A stretch of DNA of 64,000 nt, from the NCBI GenBank assembly GCA_030650525.1, contig JAUSDQ010000096.1:59448-123447 (forward strand), given 5' to 3'. The position numbers were made by a program, and so were the translations under genes. This document shows positions 60,561 through 64,000 of this stretch, piece by piece; position 1 is the first letter of the stretch, and the number at the start of each line of letters is the position of its first letter. The notes beneath the pieces were generated by a model that did not search any database, had not been told where the DNA came from, and saw nothing but the letters and a program-made list of their open reading frames with translations. Origin of the DNA: Sulfuricaulis sp. GTDB lineage: Bacteria; Pseudomonadota; Gammaproteobacteria; Acidiferrobacterales; Sulfurifustaceae.

Positions 60561-61193
60561 ATGTCACTGCCGACGCCAAAAGCCAGAGCGCAATTACACG
60601 CCCGCAACATCACCTTTCGTGGCTACAAGCGGGATGACAACTTGTGGGACATCGAAGCGGAGTTGGGTGACCAAAGGACTTACGTCAGTTCGATGCTTGA
60701 GAAGGGGGTCGTGCCGGCGGGGGCGCCTATCCACGATATGGCCATGCGCTTGACGCTGGACGACACCATGAAGATTTGCGAAATCAGCGCGGTCATGCGC
60801 ACCGTGCCATTCGCGGAATGCCAGAGAGTGATGGAGCCACTGCAGGCAATGATAGGCGCGACGATAGGCCGTGGATGGCGAGAGACGATTGAGACGCGTC
60901 TTGGCGGCATCAAGGGTTGTACTCACCTGCGTGAACTGCTCTTTAACATCGCCACGGTCGCTTATCAGACTATTCCGCCCTATCAAGTGCATCTCAGACG
61001 AGAGGCCGGCGTGCCAGCCGATCAGCTGATCGGGCAAGCGCCACCCCCCTTCATGGGAAAGTGCATGTCGTGGGATTTCAATGGCCCGGTCGTTGAGCGC
61101 AATCTTCCTCAATTCGTGGCCTGGCCGGCTCGTCGCAAAGCAAATGCAGCCCAGCCGACACCGTCACCCTCATCCGCGAAGGCCGTTGAGTAG
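60561..61193 (+). CDS. DUF2889-family protein
   Basis: 210 residues. The opening ARNITFRGYKRDDNLWDIEAEL and the later GCTHLRELLFNIATVAYQT are the marks of DUF2889, a proteobacterial family of unknown role often found with fatty-acid or aromatic-degradation genes. No signal peptide or membrane segment. His and Asp residues in IHDMAMRLTLDD and CTHL could bind metal. A low-complexity Pro/Ser tail ends it. Last gene of the rightward operon, 107 bp after the SDR. Confidence 0.82.
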   Translation: MSLPTPKARAQLHARNITFRGYKRDDNLWDIEAELGDQRTYVSSMLEKGVVPAGAPIHDMAMRLTLDDTMKICEISAVMRTVPFAECQRVMEPLQAMIGATIGRGWRETIETRLGGIKGCTHLRELLFNIATVAYQTIPPYQVHLRREAGVPADQLIGQAPPPFMGKCMSWDFNGPVVERNLPQFVAWPARRKANAAQPTPSPSSAKAVE

Positions 61194-61380
61194 CCGCCGA
61201 TCGAAAGCTAGCGCACCGAGGGTTTTGGAAATCACGGCTCGCCAGTGGAATCTGCGGGCAGCCGCCAGAAAATATTCGGCTGGCGCCTCGTGCGTCAGCC
61301 CGTTTTCCTGAGCCCCCTTGGTCATGAACCAGCCGCTGTCGACCGGGCAAGCCTGTGGACAGCGGCCAAGCGGGGTCAGT

Positions 61381-62622
61381 TCAAGCAGGACGCTTCATCT
61401 GACAGGTTGTCGGCAGCGACGAAATGTACGAGTCGACCTTTTCAATGGTCTTGAAGCCCCAGCCGGTCTTTTCCAAGTCGTAGCGCACATCCTTGCCATT
61501 GGTTTTCGTCCAGTTGGCGATGACCAAAGCCTGCTGGAGTTGGTGGTCGGACTTGCGCATTTTTACCTCTCCATTGATGCTTTTGATCTGCACGTTCTCA
61601 AGTGCCCGCGCCACGGCAAGAGGCTCGGATGATTTCGCGTCCTTGACCGCCTGCGCAAGCATCCGGATCATGGTGTACCAAGGGAGATTGACAAAATCAT
61701 CGTTGAACTGCGCCTTGAAAGGGTCAACCAGCGCCTTTGACGCATTGAGATCGTCATTGGCGACCCAGTAGGTCACGAGCTTGACGTTGTCGGCGCCTGC
61801 GCTTGCCAGCGCTGTCGGAATGCCCGTGGTCGCGCCGTTGTAGGTGTAGAACGGCGTCTTCAGATTTGCTTCCTTGGCGGCCTTGATGAGCAGCGTGAGG
61901 TCCGCGCTCCAGTTCGCCGTGACGATGGCGTCGGCCCCCGAAGCCTTGATCTTGGCCACATAGGGTGTGAAGTCCTTGACCTGGAACATCGGGTGCAGGT
62001 CGTCTCCCACGATCTGGATATCGGGGCGTTTGCGCTTGAGATTATCCTTGATGGCCGAGCTGACTTGCTGGCCCATGGCATAGTTCATATTAAGCAGGTA
62101 GACCTTCTTGAGCGACTTGTCCTTCGCCAGATAGCTTGTCAAGCCCTCGCTGCGCATGTCCACATTCGAGTCGAACCGGAAAAACCAGAAACTGCATTTT
62201 TCGTTCGTCATTTCGGTGGCCTGATTGGTCGGGGTCAAGTACACCATCTCCTTGCCAGGGTTGCGTTCGTTGTGGCGATTGACAGCCTCGATCAGCGACA
62301 GTCCGACCGATGAACTCAGGCCCTGCACCACATAACGAATGCCTTGGTCGGAGGCGTTCTTGAGCTGAAGCAGCGATTCCTGCACGCTGCCCTTGCCGTC
62401 GAAGCCGACCACCTCGAAGGTGTTGTTGGGCCCGGCCCAGCCGTTGCGGTTCACCAAGTCAACCGAATACTTCAGCATGTTGACGTTGTTTTGGTTGATG
62501 CCGGCTGCAGGACCGGAGAAGGGGTCGATGTGCGCAATCTTGATCGTTTCGGCAAAACTGGGCGCGCTGAAAGCGCCAGCCATCACGATGGCGATGGGAA
62601 GAATACAAGCTTTCAATTTCAT
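61381..62622 (-). CDS. periplasmic LivJ-like ABC substrate-binding protein (copy 3)
   Basis: 413 residues. Signal peptide MKLKACILPIAIVMAGAFSA ending SFA, then ETIKIAHIDPFSGPAAGINQNN. Same length and nearly colinear with the copies at 8373 and 31842, with the same TTCQMKRP tail. It converges on the DUF2889 gene with a 187-bp gap in which no gene is evident. Upstream lie decayed transposase and dehydrogenase fragments, so the copy may have come with a duplication. No ABC permease or ATPase is nearby. Confidence 0.88.
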   Translation of the reverse strand: MKLKACILPIAIVMAGAFSAPSFAETIKIAHIDPFSGPAAGINQNNVNMLKYSVDLVNRNGWAGPNNTFEVVGFDGKGSVQESLLQLKNASDQGIRYVVQGLSSSVGLSLIEAVNRHNERNPGKEMVYLTPTNQATEMTNEKCSFWFFRFDSNVDMRSEGLTSYLAKDKSLKKVYLLNMNYAMGQQVSSAIKDNLKRKRPDIQIVGDDLHPMFQVKDFTPYVAKIKASGADAIVTANWSADLTLLIKAAKEANLKTPFYTYNGATTGIPTALASAGADNVKLVTYWVANDDLNASKALVDPFKAQFNDDFVNLPWYTMIRMLAQAVKDAKSSEPLAVARALENVQIKSINGEVKMRKSDHQLQQALVIANWTKTNGKDVRYDLEKTGWGFKTIEKVDSYISSLPTTCQMKRPA

Positions 62623-62725
62623 GGGAGGCCTTTCTAGTAGGGAAACAAGTAAATTGGGGAATGGTTACAGATTAACTCGTCTGATGTGGTCTCCTTTGCC
62701 ATTTATTTCTGACCAACTAACTAGC

Positions 62726-63235
62726 TTAGACAACAGCAGCGCGCTGAGCACAAGCGGTTTTGTGGTGACTGTGGGACGCCACACACTGGGCATCACGGCG
62801 TTTATACGTGCCGGCGGTGTTCCCTGATCGCCTGGGAACGCCCCAAGCCGTCGGATACCCCATGCGCCGCAGGGTCGAGATTCCGGGCCGCCCACTGCGT
62901 GATGGTTTCAAAGGCCTAGCGAGTAGGGCGCAATTGGGGTTCTTGCCTTGCGTCATCAAATGGAACGAGAAGGTCAAGAACCAGATTGCCAACGGCTGTT
63001 TGGTGTGGTCGAAAACCGTTTCCACGATGGGCGAGCACTGGTAGCCATAACTCAGGCGCTCCCGAAGTCTGCTTTTATTGTGGGTACATGCAATGCGTTT
63101 GTCCTGACAGCGCGGACACTGCCAGCCCTGACGCCGGCGACAAGCGAACCCCACGGCCTCGCGCCGCTCGTTTTTCGCGTAGCAACTTTGGAACTTTGGC
63201 ATGGATAGGATGGCCTGACGCTGGATGTTATTCAT
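62726..63235 (-). pseudogene. decayed IS1595-type transposase fragment
   Basis: A 169-codon frame whose first 98 residues resemble the N-terminal zinc-ribbon part of IS1595-family transposases: GWQCPRCQDKR, then YGYQCSPIVETVFDHTKQPL and AIWFLTFSFHLMTQGKN. The second Cys pair and the linker before TVFDHTK are missing, the catalytic DDE domain is absent, and the text after residue 98 is unrelated. The region 62637-63356 holds no intact gene. No terminal inverted repeats were found by eye. Confidence 0.6.
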
Positions 63236-63363
63236 GGGTAGGACGAACTCCTTTAAGCCGCACGCGGGTTCGATATGGTAGTTCCCGCCAGCGACTGAAG
63301 CAAGTCACTCATCAGATATTTTTTCGAGACGGTTACTGGCTCCAAGGGTGCCCGGACGGGCCC

Positions 63364-63636
63364 TTACTTGACGGCTGGTTCGAGCACACCGCGCGAGATG
63401 ACCAGACGCTGGATTTCGGAGGTTCCCTCCCGGATCCTGGTGTGGCGGGAGTCACGAAAGAGACGCTCCACTTTGGGCCGATCCACCACGTCCCAGCCGC
63501 CGTGAGCCTGCACGGCATCCGGATCGGACTTGGCCGCCACCACGCACAGGTCGGCCCCGACCTCGTTGCCAATCAGGAATTTGGTTCCATTCAAGACCCC
63601 GCCGTCGCCTTTGCGCCTGGCCGTGATTCCGATGTG
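63364..63636 (-). pseudogene. internally deleted duplicate of the acyl-CoA dehydrogenase gene at 48.8 kb
   Basis: Close in sequence to parts of 48812-49957. It contains the residues equivalent to 136-174 joined in frame to 333-381. The 158 codons between, most of the flavin domain, are missing. The join falls on GCATCCG, a 7-bp word that occurs at both ends of the missing part in the intact gene. The ending REGTSEIQRLVISRG and the stop remain. An open frame continues upstream to 63693 in unrelated text. It cannot make an active dehydrogenase. Confidence 0.75.
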
Positions 63637-63789
63637 TGACGCATGCCACCCTGCCCACGTATGCCGTATGACGACAGCTGAAGTGCGAATCATGATTCGC
63701 TATTTGTGGGTCAATTTACAAGTCGGCGCCCACTGACGAAGGTGCCAAATAGGGCCATGAATCCTGGGTGTTGCGCGACTGTGCGCCGC

Positions 63790-64000
63790 TCAAGTTGCCT
63801 TCTTGGCGGCCACTGTGCGACGCTTGCGAACCGGTGGTGCCGCGCCTTCCGCGGCAGCTCCTTGGACACGCGAGAGATAAACGCGCTGCAAGCGCTTCAG
63901 GCTCGTCTCCATCTCGGCCACCGCAGCCTCTGTATTGCCTTCAACCAAATGCTTTATGAAACGCTGGCGCGACGGAATCACATAGGTGTTTTCGTAATCA
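63790..64000 (-). CDS. GntR/FadR-type regulator, C-terminal part
   Basis: The last 69 or so codons of a gene that enters from the right edge. ENTYVIPSRQRFIKHLVEGNTEAAVAEMETSLKRLQRVYL matches the closing helices of FCD-domain regulators and aligns with RARKKVLRFMRARDAQRACA and the following helix in the GntR protein at 1617-2432. A basic Ala/Lys tail (VRKRRTVAAKKAT) follows. The DNA-binding half is outside the window. It is a second candidate for the regulator of the TGGT-N3-ACCA sites. Confidence 0.6.
   Translation of the reverse strand, partial: DYENTYVIPSRQRFIKHLVEGNTEAAVAEMETSLKRLQRVYLSRVQGAAAEGAAPPVRKRRTVAAKKAT

Noticed and set aside
1..64000. CRISPR arrays, tRNA or rRNA genes, prophage genes
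   Set aside because: None seen: no regular direct repeats with spacers, no cloverleaf or rRNA-like text, and no phage structural motifs.

Overview
The window is a 64-kb, high-GC catabolic region, almost certainly from a betaproteobacterium of the Burkholderiales. An Alcaligenaceae/Bordetella-Achromobacter-like host is my inference, from five orphan Bug/TctC-type periplasmic receptors, several LivJ-like receptors, and stacks of acyl-CoA dehydrogenases, crotonases, SDRs and CaiB/BaiF CoA-transferases. I see no rRNA, tRNA, CRISPR or phage genes. Nearly every gene fits CoA-thioester degradation of organic acids: activation, transport, beta-oxidation-like steps and regulation.

Layout. (1) 1-12.4 kb: a PimC/PimD-like acyl-CoA dehydrogenase pair facing a FadR/GntR regulator, an SDR with lost catalytic residues, an acyl-CoA ligase, a MalT/LuxR-type regulator, a LivJ-like receptor, a crotonase and an ACAD11-like dehydrogenase. 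(2) 12.6-38.2 kb: a large accessory island around a divergent promoter at 17.9 kb. The leftward operon holds a thiolase-fold enzyme plus DUF35 protein, two crotonases and two SDRs. The rightward operon holds an SDR, an APH-type kinase, two SMP-30 lactonases, two PRISE-type reductases, an ACAD11-like dehydrogenase, three crotonases, a DUF7064-like protein, a MaoC-like hydratase, a quinone oxidoreductase, a CoA-transferase and a second LivJ-like receptor. It is followed by two divergent MFS genes, another CoA-transferase and a nitronate monooxygenase. (3) 38.2-54 kb: a 15-gene leftward run with a TetR regulator, acyl-CoA ligase, cyclase, amidohydrolase, CoA-transferase, quinone oxidoreductase, dehydrogenases and three Bug receptors. 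(4) 54-62.6 kb: a Bug gene, an MFS gene, a rightward SnoaL-Bug-SDR-DUF2889 operon and a third LivJ-like receptor. (5) 62.7-64 kb: a decayed transposase, an internally deleted copy of the 48.8-kb acyl-CoA dehydrogenase gene, and the end of another GntR regulator.

Two cis-regulatory codes can be read from the sequence. Two divergent promoters (17.93 and 34.54 kb) share a FadR-type dyad, TGGT-N3-ACCA, in a longer conserved block. Three promoters (53.97, 55.5 and 57.58 kb) share TTGACA, a 17-bp spacer, a -10 box and then a 33-bp operator (24 of 33 positions identical). They drive three separate units, one containing the TetR gene, so these units look like one repressor regulon. A related core (TGACTGATCGGTCA) lies before the GntR gene at 1.48 kb.

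The island at 12.6-38 kb looks like an undescribed CoA-dependent pathway. A kinase with an ACAD11-like dehydrogenase suggests removal of a 4-hydroxyl through a phospho-intermediate. A cysteine-less thiolase with DUF35 suggests retro-aldol cleavage. Paired PRISE reductases and paired SMP-30 lactonases suggest an enone- or lactone-containing, possibly alicyclic or isoprenoid, substrate. The substrate itself cannot be read from the sequence.
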